Position numbers and translations under genes: made by a program. A stretch of 48,513 bases of DNA from Alphaproteobacteria bacterium (lineage in GTDB: Bacteria; Pseudomonadota; Alphaproteobacteria; Caulobacterales; Parvularculaceae): positions 1-48,513 of the forward strand of contig JAADIQ010000043.1 in the NCBI GenBank assembly GCA_013151255.1. The letters run 5' to 3'. This document shows positions 18,145 to 26,003 of this stretch, in pieces. The notes under the pieces were generated by a model. That model had not been told where the DNA came from and did no database searches. It worked only from the letters and a program-made list of their open reading frames with translations. Within the stretch, counting starts at the first letter, position 1. The number at the start of each line of letters is the position of its first letter.

Positions 18145-18516
18145 TCAGATCTTACGCTCCGCCATAAAATTTTCCGGCGCGACCCATGTGTGTGGATAAT
18201 GCTTGTTCGCCCAAAGGCAGATTGATTGCATCACCGGCAATAGGTCGCGGCCCTTGTCTGTTAATTCGTACTCAAATCGCTTGGGCCGCAGCTGATAGGA
18301 TTTCCGCACCGCCAGGCCGGCCGCCTCAATCAGCGCCAGCCGGTCGGTTAAAACATTGGTGGCGATGTCCTCCGGACTATCCAGAAATTCCGAAAACCTT
18401 TTCTTGCCGTTGACCATGTCGCGCAAAATCACCAGCGTCCAGCGATCACCGACAATGTCGAGCGTGGTCGCAATCGGGCAGCCGGACCGCGGTTCTCTTA
18501 ATTCTGCTCTCGCCAT
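18145..18516 (-). CDS. HxlR family winged-helix transcriptional regulator
   Basis: A 123-residue regulator with the HxlR pattern: GCPIATTLDIVGDRWTLVILRDMVNGKKRFSEFLDSPEDIATNVLTDRLALIEAAGLA, then the wing YQLRPKRFEYELTDKGRDLLPV. Cys in GCP is the residue found at the redox-sensing position in many family members. The start at 18516 gives MARAELREPRSGCPIATT; an upstream ATG (18540) adds eight unconserved residues. It is convergent with the MAPEG gene. Its target may be itself or the GFA operon beyond 19125, but no clear operator was identified. Confidence 0.9.
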   Translation of the reverse strand: MARAELREPRSGCPIATTLDIVGDRWTLVILRDMVNGKKRFSEFLDSPEDIATNVLTDRLALIEAAGLAVRKSYQLRPKRFEYELTDKGRDLLPVMQSICLWANKHYPHTWVAPENFMAERKI

Positions 18517-18550
18517 AGTGTCAGTTTCCTCGCCGGCCATTTAAGCCAGG

Positions 18551-18757
18551 CCGCATAATCTCGGATATCAAAACCCCAAGCCATAAAACCCGGCCCGCAA
18601 GTCGGTATCGAAGTTCCAGCCCGTAACACCTCGGACCATAAACCCCGGGTGGCAAACCCGGGCCGTAAAATGCGAGGCCGTCAAGACGATCGTAGACCCA
18701 CCCTGCTCAAACTCCGGACCGCAAATCCAGATCGCGAAGCGGAGCCGCAAACCCATT
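18551..18757. repeat. degenerate repeats within a 600-bp gene-free stretch (18517-19124)
   Basis: About seven same-direction copies of a loose core like CCRYAAAnCCCGG occur here, for example CCATAAAACCCGG (18581), CCATAAACCCCGGG (18636), CCGTAAAATGCGAGG (18663) and CCGCAAATCCAG (18719), at irregular spacing. A minus-strand 77-codon frame (18568-18801) covers them but has no recognisable domain. The rest of the gap to 19124 shows no supported gene; TTGCAAATTGCAA near 18797 is a short palindrome that could be an operator. Origin of the repeats is unknown. Confidence 0.4.
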
Positions 18758-19124
18758 ACGCCACCTGCGTTAGCCTGCTTCGACAGATTAGTCACTTGCA
18801 AATTGCAATAAACAAGCTATTGTGAAACAAGGCGGCCTATTGTGGTGGATATGTGGATGTGGTTGAGGCGCAATAGCGGGCCACTGCCAGCAGCAGGGGA
18901 GAGATGGCTGCGGCGGAGACGTTTGCGAGCGAGAATGACGCAGGCATCCGAGACCGGGAAAATCTACGCAGAGGGAAGTTGAAGAAATGCCTCGATCCGT
19001 TGAGCGGCCGGTAACACCAACCGCTCCTAGACATTAGATTTGAAGCGTAACGGCATGGGGACGCAATTTTTTTGGAACAGAGCGCATGAACAAAAGGCGC
19101 TCAACAACAGCAAGGAAAAATTTA

Positions 19125-19571
19125 ATGACGAAAACTTTAAAAGGCGGCTGTCTTTGCGGCGCCGTTTCTTATGAGACGCAAGCCGATCCGGTAATTGTTG
19201 CACACTGCCATTGCACTGATTGTCAAAAATCCAGCGGCACCGGTCACGGCACGCATGTAGCTTTGCCGGAAGAGGCGGTAAAATTTTCCGGCGAGATTAA
19301 ATTTTACGATAGCCCCGCCGACAGTGGAAATACGGTCAGCCGGGGGTTTTGCCCGGCTTGCGGCTCGGCGATTTTCTCGCGCAATTCATCGATGCCGGGC
19401 ATGGCGTTTATTCGCGCCTCAAGCCTTGCCGAGCCAGACGCCGTAACCCCGTCGCTAATTGTTTACGCCAGCCGCGCGCCCAAATGGGATAAAATGGATC
19501 CGTCCTTGCCGTCGTTCGCAGAAATGCCCGAGGACGGCCCGGAAAAAGTTATCGCAGACGCGCAAACGTGA
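19125..19571 (+). CDS. GFA (glutathione-dependent formaldehyde-activating) domain protein
   Basis: A 148-residue Mss4-like zinc protein. Cysteine motifs match the GFA/CENP-V family: GGCLCGAVSYE, AHCHCTDCQKSSG and FCPACGSAIF. Although named after the Gfa enzyme of Paracoccus, most members are of unknown activity, and binding of a zinc-thiol substrate such as S-hydroxymethylglutathione is only family-level inference. The start ATG at 19125 is preceded by AGGAAAA; the in-frame ATG at 19086 adds a basic, unconserved leader. The stop overlaps the GTG start of the next gene by 4 nt. Confidence 0.9.
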   Translation: MTKTLKGGCLCGAVSYETQADPVIVAHCHCTDCQKSSGTGHGTHVALPEEAVKFSGEIKFYDSPADSGNTVSRGFCPACGSAIFSRNSSMPGMAFIRASSLAEPDAVTPSLIVYASRAPKWDKMDPSLPSFAEMPEDGPEKVIADAQT

Positions 19572-19945
19572 ATTTCAAAACCTTTAAAACCTATTGCCTG
19601 TCGAAGCCCGGCGTGACGGAGGCTTATCCGATGAAGGGGGAGGTCGTCTGGATGAAGGTGAGCGGCAAGATGTTCGCGATGACGAATGTTAAACCACTGA
19701 AAATGGATGGCGAGATGGTCTCGCCATATCATTTCATCAACTTGAAATGCGACCCCGAACGCGCGCTCGCCTTGCGGAAAAAACACTCCGCCATCAAGCC
19801 AGGCTGGCACCAAAATAAAACTCACTGGAACACGCTGCTGATGGGAAAATCCACGCCCGACGCCTTGGTCAAAGAGCTGACCGATCATTCCTACAATCTG
19901 GTCGTGGCGTCGTTACCAAAAAAGCAAAGAGAAGGGCTAAAATGA
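19568..19945 (+). CDS. MmcQ/YjbR family protein
   Basis: A 125-residue product with the CyaY-like MmcQ/YjbR fold signature: FKTYCLSKPGVTEAYPMKGEVVWMKVSGKMFAMTN near the start, then INLKCDPERALALRKKHSAIKPGWHQNKTHWNTLL and LTDHSYNLVVASLPKK at the end. The family is annotated as DNA-binding from structure, but its function is not settled. It starts with GTG overlapping the GFA gene stop, and its stop overlaps the next ATG (ATGA), so the three genes form a coupled operon. Confidence 0.9.
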   Translation: MNFKTFKTYCLSKPGVTEAYPMKGEVVWMKVSGKMFAMTNVKPLKMDGEMVSPYHFINLKCDPERALALRKKHSAIKPGWHQNKTHWNTLLMGKSTPDALVKELTDHSYNLVVASLPKKQREGLK

Positions 19946-20391
19946 TGACCAGCAGTAAACCAAAACCAGGAATGCAGTATTACGTATTGGCGATCCTGGC
20001 CTTTGTGATTGCGTCCTTCGCTGTTCAGGCGACGTCACATTTTGTCCTGAACGCCGACCACTATGCGGCGGTTGGATTTATGCGCAATGAGCCGATTATG
20101 GCGCTCGGGATTTTCACGATGATCGTCCAAGGGGCGATATTGGCGTATCTCTACACATTTTTTTATCGAGACGGCGCGCCGCTCCTGCGGGGGTTGAAAT
20201 ATGGATTGTTGATGGGGGTGTTTTTAGGGAGCTACCTGACATTGGTGGAGCCTGCGAAATACATTGTCCCGTCTATCCGCGGCTGGATGATTGTCGAGGG
20301 ATTGGCCAGCCTGGTGCAGTTCAGCCTTTACGGTATTCTCGTCGGGCTGATCTATGATAGAGCGTGTTCACAAAAAGTGAACGCAGTCTAG
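19942..20391 (+). CDS. multi-pass membrane protein ending inside a repeat
   Basis: A 149-residue protein with four hydrophobic segments: YYVLAILAFVIASFAVQATSHF, IMALGIFTMIVQGAILAYLY, LKYGLLMGVFLGSYLTLVEPAKYIV and MIVEGLASLVQFSLYGILVGLIY. I do not recognise a named family. After LIYD the last codons (RACSQKVNAV and the TAG stop) are wholly encoded by the 33-bp palindromic element at 20359-20391, so the natural C-terminus was probably replaced when the element arrived; a TAG would occur at 20358-20360 in another frame. It is the last gene of the GFA-MmcQ operon. Confidence 0.7.
   Translation: MMTSSKPKPGMQYYVLAILAFVIASFAVQATSHFVLNADHYAAVGFMRNEPIMALGIFTMIVQGAILAYLYTFFYRDGAPLLRGLKYGLLMGVFLGSYLTLVEPAKYIVPSIRGWMIVEGLASLVQFSLYGILVGLIYDRACSQKVNAV
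20358..20391 (+). repeat. TAGAGC palindromic element, minimal copy 3
   Basis: Reads TAGAGCGTGTTCAC, AAAAA, GTGAACGCAGTCTAG. The centre is a perfect GTTCAC/GTGAAC hairpin and the outer arms are imperfectly complementary. The first 22 bases equal those at 12198-12219 and the last 22 equal those at 12418-12439. It encodes the last ten residues and stop codon of the membrane protein gene. Confidence 0.8.
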
Positions 20392-20491
20392 ATTTCGCAA
20401 GGTCGCGTAAGCAATCAGGCACCCATCCTTCTTGCGTGGGCGCGCGCGCATGATCACATAAACCTGGAAGCGGCGACATGGAGGGCGTGGG

Positions 20492-20791
20492 ATGGAAAGT
20501 TTTGAACCTTATCAACTCTGGCTGGTGATGGCGGCGGTTGCTTATGTTGGTTTTCTTCTTGGGCGCGCCACCAAAGGGGCGAGCCCGGAAGAACGCCAAC
20601 GCCAGCGAATGGTCGAAGAGCAGGAAATTGAAACAGCGATGGCCGGGCTTGATGCGTCGAAATTGGCGGAGGTCGACCGTCTTATGGCTGACGGTAAGAA
20701 AATTGAAGCGATCAAGATTTTGCGCGAGGCGACAGGGCTGGGGCTAAAGCTTTCAAAAATGGCGGTTGAACGGCGCGTGTCCGGACGATAG
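20492..20791 (+). CDS. membrane-anchored protein with ribosomal L7/L12 C-terminal-like domain
   Basis: A 99-residue protein with an N-terminal transmembrane segment (YQLWLVMAAVAYVGFLLG), a charged helical linker, and a C-terminal stretch ADGKKIEAIKILREATGLGLKLSKMAVE. The last stretch closely follows the L7/L12 CTD signature (GKIEAIKxLREATGLGLKEAKxxVE). L7/L12 CTD recruits translation factors; a membrane-bound version could recruit something to the membrane, but its role is unknown. ATG at 20492 has a GGAGGG site. The gene lies in a small plus-strand group between the repeat copy 3 and the DUF2461 gene. Confidence 0.8.
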   Translation: MESFEPYQLWLVMAAVAYVGFLLGRATKGASPEERQRQRMVEEQEIETAMAGLDASKLAEVDRLMADGKKIEAIKILREATGLGLKLSKMAVERRVSGR

Positions 20792-20820
20792 CTTGCGCGC
20801 CTTCGAACAAGGAAAAATCT

Positions 20821-21513
20821 ATGACGTCTTTCACGGGTCTGCCAAAAGATTATTTTGACTTCTTCCATGAGCTGAAAGCCAACAACAATCGCGAATGGTT
20901 CAACGACAACAAGCCGCGTTTCCGCGCCAGCGTGCAGGAGCCATTGGCGGCGTTTGTCGAGGCGATGGCGCCGCGGTTGAAGAAAGTTTCCAAGCATTTT
21001 GTCGCCGACCCGCGGCTAAACGGCGGCTCGGTTTTCCGCATTTACAAAGATGTGCGGTTTTCCAAGGACAAGACGCCTTACAAAACCCATGGCGGGGTGC
21101 AGTTTCGCCATGCGCTCGGCAAGGATGCGCATGCGCCGGGGTTTTATGTGCATATTGACCCGGAGGAGATTTTTTATGGCGGCGGTATCTGGTCGCCGCC
21201 GGCGCCGCAACTGCTAAAAATCCGTGAGGCGATCGCCGATAAAGGCCCAGCGTGGAAAAAAGCCGTAACCGCCGCCGCCTTCCAAAAACGCTTCGGGGAT
21301 TTACGCGGGCAAGCCCTCAAGCGACCGCCGCGCGGCTTTGATGCAGAGCACGCCCTCATCGAAGACATCAAACGCAAAAGCTTCTTCGCCATGGCGCAAG
21401 GCAAAGCTGCGAAAACAAAAAAAGCTGCGTTTTGCGACGACGTAGAGGCGACAATGAAAGACGCAAAGCCGATGATGAAGTTTCTTTGCGATGCTGTGGG
21501 CGCGCCGATTTAG
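20821..21513 (+). CDS. DUF2461 (TIGR02453) family protein
   Basis: The 230-residue product shows the family blocks FFHELKANNNREWFNDNKPRF near the start, VFRIYKDVRFSKDKTPYKTHGGVQF in the middle, GFYVHIDPEEIFYGGGIWSPP and LKRPPRGFDAEHALIEDIKRKSFFA. DUF2461 proteins are widespread in bacteria and some fungi without an assigned activity. It lies 29 nt after the L7/L12-like gene and is convergent with the TetR gene at 21533. Confidence 0.92.
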   Translation: MTSFTGLPKDYFDFFHELKANNNREWFNDNKPRFRASVQEPLAAFVEAMAPRLKKVSKHFVADPRLNGGSVFRIYKDVRFSKDKTPYKTHGGVQFRHALGKDAHAPGFYVHIDPEEIFYGGGIWSPPAPQLLKIREAIADKGPAWKKAVTAAAFQKRFGDLRGQALKRPPRGFDAEHALIEDIKRKSFFAMAQGKAAKTKKAAFCDDVEATMKDAKPMMKFLCDAVGAPI

Positions 21514-21532
21514 ATATGGTCTTGGCCGGCAT

Positions 21533-22180
21533 TCATTTCTGTTCCGGCAAACTCAAATACGCATAGAGCATATCGGCAAACTCGTCTGCGAGCGTGTTGC
21601 CGCTATAAGGAAAAAGTGTCGCTGGCGCTTCGTCTGGGTAGAGGCCCTTTTCAATGAATACGGAATTGAGCATGTATGCGGCAAAGGCGGTTGCGCGCTT
21701 GAGATGTTTTCGCTTCACCTGACCGGCGCAGTGATTGATGATCATTGCGACCGATTGTGCTGAGGCCTGTTCGTATTTCTTCCACTCTTCGCCAGCTGCC
21801 AATTCTGGTTTCAGGCGCGCATAAAGATGCGTGGCGCGAAGAAGGTGCGCTTCACGGGCGCAAATACTCCAAGTCTTTCGCATGACCTTCCGCAAGATGC
21901 TTCGCAAACCTTCATCCGGTTCCGCTTTAATGGCGCCGTCGCCGTCCAGCATGGCTTCAACACGCTTTTTATAGATTTCAAAAATGACCGGGATTAACGC
22001 ATCCTTGTTTTCAAATCGCCGATAAACCGTGCCAACGGCGACGCCGGCGCGCTGTGCGATCTCGGCGACACTCACCTGATCAAACGGCTTTTCCTTAAGC
22101 GCCTCGTCAAGTGCAGAGACGATCTTCTCGCGTGTCCGCCGTGAGCGGTCCTGATAGGCGGGTTTTTCTCCTTGACTCAT
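21533..22180 (-). CDS. TetR/AcrR family transcriptional regulator
   Basis: A 215-residue protein whose N-terminal HTH is TREKIVSALDEALKEKPFDQVSVAEIAQRAGVAVGTVYRRFENKDALIPVIFE, followed by an all-helical ligand domain. It is divergent from the CPBP protease gene, and inverted copies of an ATGAATTCA motif stand in front of each gene (22204-22214 and 22338-22348), suggesting it represses both itself and its neighbour. The ligand is unknown. Confidence 0.93.
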   Translation of the reverse strand: MSQGEKPAYQDRSRRTREKIVSALDEALKEKPFDQVSVAEIAQRAGVAVGTVYRRFENKDALIPVIFEIYKKRVEAMLDGDGAIKAEPDEGLRSILRKVMRKTWSICAREAHLLRATHLYARLKPELAAGEEWKKYEQASAQSVAMIINHCAGQVKRKHLKRATAFAAYMLNSVFIEKGLYPDEAPATLFPYSGNTLADEFADMLYAYLSLPEQK

Positions 22181-22203
22181 TGCGCATCCTTGATTATTAG
22201 GAA

Positions 22204-22348
22204 CATGAATTCATATTCGCATCTATGATGATTTGGCGTTCGGATCAAGCCCAAAAGCGAATGTTCTAATGGAATATTGCTTGCAAATTGCTGGGTTGAG
22301 GGCCGGAACGTGAGACAGGCGCCGTTAAATGTGAAGGTGAATTCATGT
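22204..22348. promoter_or_regulatory. paired candidate TetR operators
   Basis: CATGAATTCAT at 22204-22214 (24 nt before the tetR start) and TGAATTCATGT at 22338-22348 (about 38 nt before the CPBP start) share CATGAATTCA in opposite orientation, each around the palindrome TGAATTCA. A TATATA at 22352-22357 follows the second site as a possible -10. The placement in a divergent TetR/target gap supports an operator role, but TGAATTCA alone is a short palindrome. Confidence 0.45.
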
Positions 22349-22385
22349 CCATATATAGGCTGTAACAAGAATAGGAAGTACAACA

Positions 22386-23162
22386 ATGAGATGTGATGAC
22401 CATGCGCCGAAAGGTATAAAATTTTGGGTTTTCGACCTGACCTGGCTTGTCTTGCCATTAGCGTTTGCATTTGTTTTTGACGCCCTGTACCGAAAATTCG
22501 CACCGCATATCAACGATATGGATGTGGATTTGCTCGCCTATGAGGCGGTTTTGTTTGTCCTGGTCGTCAGCTTCACGTTGCTAGCCAGAAAGACAGTTGT
22601 TGGCGGTTGGCGCATGCCGCAAAAATATTCATGGATTTGGGTTGCTGGCCCCCTCTGGCTAGCGGTTTTGGGCCCGCTTGGTGTGGCGATCGAAGGGATA
22701 TCAGCGGCGCCTGAAAAGCTAATTGTTTGGGGCGCCATCTCGCTGTTTGTAGCGGTTAATGAGGAAACGCTTTTCCGTGGATTTATACTTCGCGGTATGA
22801 TGCGCTCGTTCAAGCCAATGACAGCCGTTATCATTTCGTCGCTGGCTTTTGGCCTGTTGCATATTCTAAATCTGTTTGAGGGCGGCGATCCGGTGACTGT
22901 TGGCGCCCAGATCATATCGGCAATGGGTGTGGGCGCCGTTTTCGCTGCGGTGACGCTTAGAAGCGGCAGTATTGTGCCGGGCGTAATATTACATTTCTTT
23001 GGCGATGTCGTTGGCCTGGCGGCGCTTGGGGGTTATGGCGAGGCGATTCAGTCAACGGACCCTGCGCTTGCAGCATCTCTGGTTGTCACAGGGCTGGTGT
23101 TTATGGCCTGGGGACTATTTTGGTCCTGGCGAACCGTTCGCGCCGATAAAATAGTTCTTTAA
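22386..23162 (+). CDS. CPBP family intramembrane glutamic endopeptidase
   Basis: A 258-residue multi-pass protein with the Abi/CPBP motifs in order: EETLFRG (Glu126, Glu127, Arg131), FGLLH (His159) and HFFGD (His203), all inside predicted membrane helices. This family includes the CAAX protease Rce1 and bacterial proteins linked to bacteriocin self-immunity. AGGAAG lies 7 nt before the ATG. It is divergent from the TetR gene, which probably controls it. Its substrate is not evident, and no peptide gene was seen nearby. Confidence 0.92.
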   Translation: MRCDDHAPKGIKFWVFDLTWLVLPLAFAFVFDALYRKFAPHINDMDVDLLAYEAVLFVLVVSFTLLARKTVVGGWRMPQKYSWIWVAGPLWLAVLGPLGVAIEGISAAPEKLIVWGAISLFVAVNEETLFRGFILRGMMRSFKPMTAVIISSLAFGLLHILNLFEGGDPVTVGAQIISAMGVGAVFAAVTLRSGSIVPGVILHFFGDVVGLAALGGYGEAIQSTDPALAASLVVTGLVFMAWGLFWSWRTVRADKIVL

Positions 23163-23173
23163 ATACGTTAGAA

Positions 23174-24589
23174 CTATTCGCGTGCATACATGTTGCCTCG
23201 CGTCACCGCCCATAACCTTGCGCCAAGCATCACGGCGGCGGCGGCGAGGCTGACGAGTAGTCCGTACCAGACGCCAACCGCGCCGAGCGGTGTTGACAGG
23301 CCGAGCCATGCAGCGATGGGAAACCCTATCGCCCAATAGCTGACCCCGGTGATTATCATCGGTATACGTACATCTTTCATGCCGCGCAGCGCTTGTGCGG
23401 CTGAAACTTGTATCGCGTCAAACAGCGCAAAAGCCGCGGCAATCGGCAAGAACGATGCGGCCAGCGCCAGGACCACCGCATTGGCCGGATTGTCGGCGTT
23501 AAGATAGAGGCCGGCGACGAAATGCGGCGCCAGTATCACCGGGACGGCGAACAGCATAATCAGGCCGATGCTGCTAAGGATTGATATCGCCGCCGCGCGC
23601 CGCACCCCGCTTGCGTCGCCCGCGCCCGCCATCAGCCCGACGCGCACGCCGCCGGCCATGGAAAGCCCGAGCGGCATCATGAACGCCAGTGCAACCACGT
23701 TTAGCGCAACCTGATAGGCGGCGACCTCATTGACGCCAATACGCCCCACCAGAAAGATGCAGGCGTTAAACAGCATCGCTTCAAAACCGATAGTGACGCC
23801 AATGGGCCAGCCGAGCCGCATGACCTCTTTCAGCCGCTCCCAGTCCGGGGCGAAGAAGCGGTGGAACAACTCAAACTTGCAGCTGCGGTGTTCAATGTTG
23901 ATGTAAACCACAAGCGCCAGGAAACCTGCCGCGTGGGAAATCGATGAGGCGATGCCAGCGCCGACCAGGCCAAGTTGCGGAAAGCCCCAATGGCCGTAGA
24001 TTAGAAGGTAATTGAGAAAGGCATTGAGGAAAGTCGTCAGGATAATGAGTATCAGCGGCGCGCGCGTGCGCCCGATTGCCGCCAGAAAATTACGCAGGAC
24101 AATAATGCCGAGTGCAAAAGGCAGCCCCGGCGCCAGCGCCAGCACATAGGGCTCGGCAAGGCGCGCGATCACCGCCGGCTGGCCGAGGGCGAGGGCGATA
24201 TCTTCCGTAAAGAAAAATATCACTGAGACGGCCGGCGCGCCGATGCCGACCGCCCATAGGCCCATCCGTACCGAACGGCGGCTGTCGCGAGTATCATTTT
24301 CATCGGCCCCGATTGCCTGTGAGACCATTGGCGCGACCGCCATCGCCGGGCCGAGGCCGGTGAGGAACAAGACATAATACATGACCAGGCCGAGCGCCGC
24401 GCCGGCAAGCGGCTCCGGTCCGAGCCGGCCGATCATCAAAATGTCGACCGTGTTGATTGAAAACTGGATCAGCTGCGTTAGCGCCATAGGCAAGCCGATC
24501 GCCATCAGCGCAAAAAATTCGCGCTTCCAGGCGGCTTTGCCGCCAGCCGCTATGCGGTTCTGGTTTGCAAGGCTAGGGGTCGTCATCAA
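23174..24589 (-). CDS. MATE family multidrug efflux transporter (NorM-like)
   Basis: A 471-residue, 12-helix transporter. The N-terminal half opens EFFALMAIGLPMALTQLIQFSINTVDILMIGRLGPEPLAG, the classic MATE start with the family's first-helix Asp region, and two homologous halves follow (GFEAMLFNACIFLVGRIG in the second). It would export cationic compounds using Na+ or H+. The ATG at 24589 is followed at once by another ATG; either may be used. It is convergent with the CPBP gene. Confidence 0.94.
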   Translation of the reverse strand: MMTTPSLANQNRIAAGGKAAWKREFFALMAIGLPMALTQLIQFSINTVDILMIGRLGPEPLAGAALGLVMYYVLFLTGLGPAMAVAPMVSQAIGADENDTRDSRRSVRMGLWAVGIGAPAVSVIFFFTEDIALALGQPAVIARLAEPYVLALAPGLPFALGIIVLRNFLAAIGRTRAPLILIILTTFLNAFLNYLLIYGHWGFPQLGLVGAGIASSISHAAGFLALVVYINIEHRSCKFELFHRFFAPDWERLKEVMRLGWPIGVTIGFEAMLFNACIFLVGRIGVNEVAAYQVALNVVALAFMMPLGLSMAGGVRVGLMAGAGDASGVRRAAAISILSSIGLIMLFAVPVILAPHFVAGLYLNADNPANAVVLALAASFLPIAAAFALFDAIQVSAAQALRGMKDVRIPMIITGVSYWAIGFPIAAWLGLSTPLGAVGVWYGLLVSLAAAAVMLGARLWAVTRGNMYARE

Positions 24590-24666
24590 TATCTTTCCGG
24601 CGTGAAAGGTGTTGGCGCCGGTGTAGCAGATTTAATCGGGATAAAAACCACAGAAAAGCGAGACCG

Positions 24667-25494
24667 CTACTCTGGCAGAAACCGGGCGACGGTCTTGGCG
24701 CCATCGCTATTGGCGCTGAGCGCGCCAAAGCTTCCGTCATTTAATATTCTCGCGGCGTCCGCCAGTGTTCCATAGGCCGACCAGGCGAGGCCGCCGCCGA
24801 TTGAAAGCCTCGCCGCGCCGGCATCGGCAAATTCCGCGACGCTGTGTTGTGTCAGTTTGCCGATAATCAAGACATTGACCGGTTTTGAAACTCCGCTGCA
24901 AACCGCGCGCACCGCATCCATATCCGGCAGACCCGGCGCAAATAAAATATCGGCGCCGGCATCGGCGAACCGGTTGAGCCGGGTGATGATTTCATCAAGA
25001 GCGCCGCGTCCGTAGAGAAACGCTTCCGCGCGGGCGGTGAGGACAAATCCGTTTGGCGCCGCGCGCGCGGCCTCCGCCGCCGCGGCGATGCGCTCGATGG
25101 CAAGCGACTGGTCAAACACTGGCCCATCCGCATCACCGGTTGCATCTTCAATTGACCCGCCGCAAAGTGGCGTTTGTGCGGCCAGGCGAATAGTTTCAGC
25201 CGCGTCTTCGGGGCGCGCGCCAAACCCGTTTTCGAGATCGGCCGTAACCGGAATATCAACTGCACCGGCAATGTCGCGGCAATGGCCGAGCGCTTCATCG
25301 CGGGTGACGCCATAATCGCGCCGGCCCTTGGTCAACGCAAAACCGGAGCTGGTTGTCGCCAGCGCCTTGAAGCTGAGCCCTTCCAAAATCCGCGCCGAGC
25401 CGATGTCCCACGGATTTGGGATAACGAAAGGCGCGCCCTGTCTATGCAGCGCACGGAAGCGCTCAGTTTTTTCACTATGCGAGGATCGGCTCAT
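24667..25494 (-). CDS. isocitrate lyase/PEP mutase superfamily protein
   Basis: The 275-residue product begins FRALHRQGAPFVIPNPWDIGSARIL and carries TTSSGFA, VTADLENGFG (metal-binding acidic region) and GGSIEDATG, as in the PEP-mutase/ICL barrel family. The KKCGH catalytic loop of isocitrate lyase is missing, so it is not a true isocitrate lyase; oxaloacetate hydrolase, carboxyvinyl-phosphonate mutase or lyase activities are alternatives. It stands alone between the MATE and NIPSNAP genes, on the same strand. Confidence 0.88.
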   Translation of the reverse strand: MSRSSHSEKTERFRALHRQGAPFVIPNPWDIGSARILEGLSFKALATTSSGFALTKGRRDYGVTRDEALGHCRDIAGAVDIPVTADLENGFGARPEDAAETIRLAAQTPLCGGSIEDATGDADGPVFDQSLAIERIAAAAEAARAAPNGFVLTARAEAFLYGRGALDEIITRLNRFADAGADILFAPGLPDMDAVRAVCSGVSKPVNVLIIGKLTQHSVAEFADAGAARLSIGGGLAWSAYGTLADAARILNDGSFGALSANSDGAKTVARFLPE

Positions 25495-25620
25495 GTGTCT
25501 GGCTCCAACGACTTCACTCGTGTTGTGGCGGAGACCCGGAGTGCACTGCTTGTTTCATCCCAAATCTCGCCTTGCAAAAAAGAACGCGCGCCCATCTTAT
25601 CGCCCTGCTCAACCTCCATC

Positions 25621-25932
25621 TTATACCCCCTCAAATACAGGCCGCATGAAAGAGCGTTCAAAGCTCAAGAAACATCTGGTTTCCTCATAATATTCCATCG
25701 CCGCCTGACAATCGGGATCGTCAGCTGCCTTTGCCCGGTAGGTTTCATAATCGGCCAGGCTCGGGAAGGAAAACAGCGCATAGGCGATATTATTTGCGCC
25801 CTCATGGGGCAGGAAATATCCGTGATGCACGCCGCCAAATTTTTCTACAAGGGGAATCCACAACTTTCCGTAATGCTCAAATTCCTTAATTTTGTGAGGA
25901 TCGAGCACATAGCGCAGATAACAGGTAATCAT
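25621..25932 (-). CDS. NIPSNAP family protein
   Basis: A 103-residue ferredoxin-like alpha+beta protein: ITCYLRYVLDPHKIKEFEHYGKLWIPLVEKFGGVHHGYFLPHEG then NIAYALFSFPSLADYETYRAKAADDP, which is the NIPSNAP domain pattern. Bacterial members are small dimeric proteins of unclear function. It is on the minus strand downstream of the Tat-SDR gene (start gap 71 nt) and may be co-transcribed with it. Confidence 0.9.
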   Translation of the reverse strand: MITCYLRYVLDPHKIKEFEHYGKLWIPLVEKFGGVHHGYFLPHEGANNIAYALFSFPSLADYETYRAKAADDPDCQAAMEYYEETRCFLSFERSFMRPVFEGV

Positions 25933-26003
25933 TTTATCTCCGTGATTGGTTAAATCCAGATATAAGTGTTTTTAAGTTTGTTCGCCGCCCGGTTCTTGCG
26001 CTC

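Noticed and set aside
18837-19034. 65-codon minus-strand frame
   Set aside because: No family resemblance and no supporting start signals.
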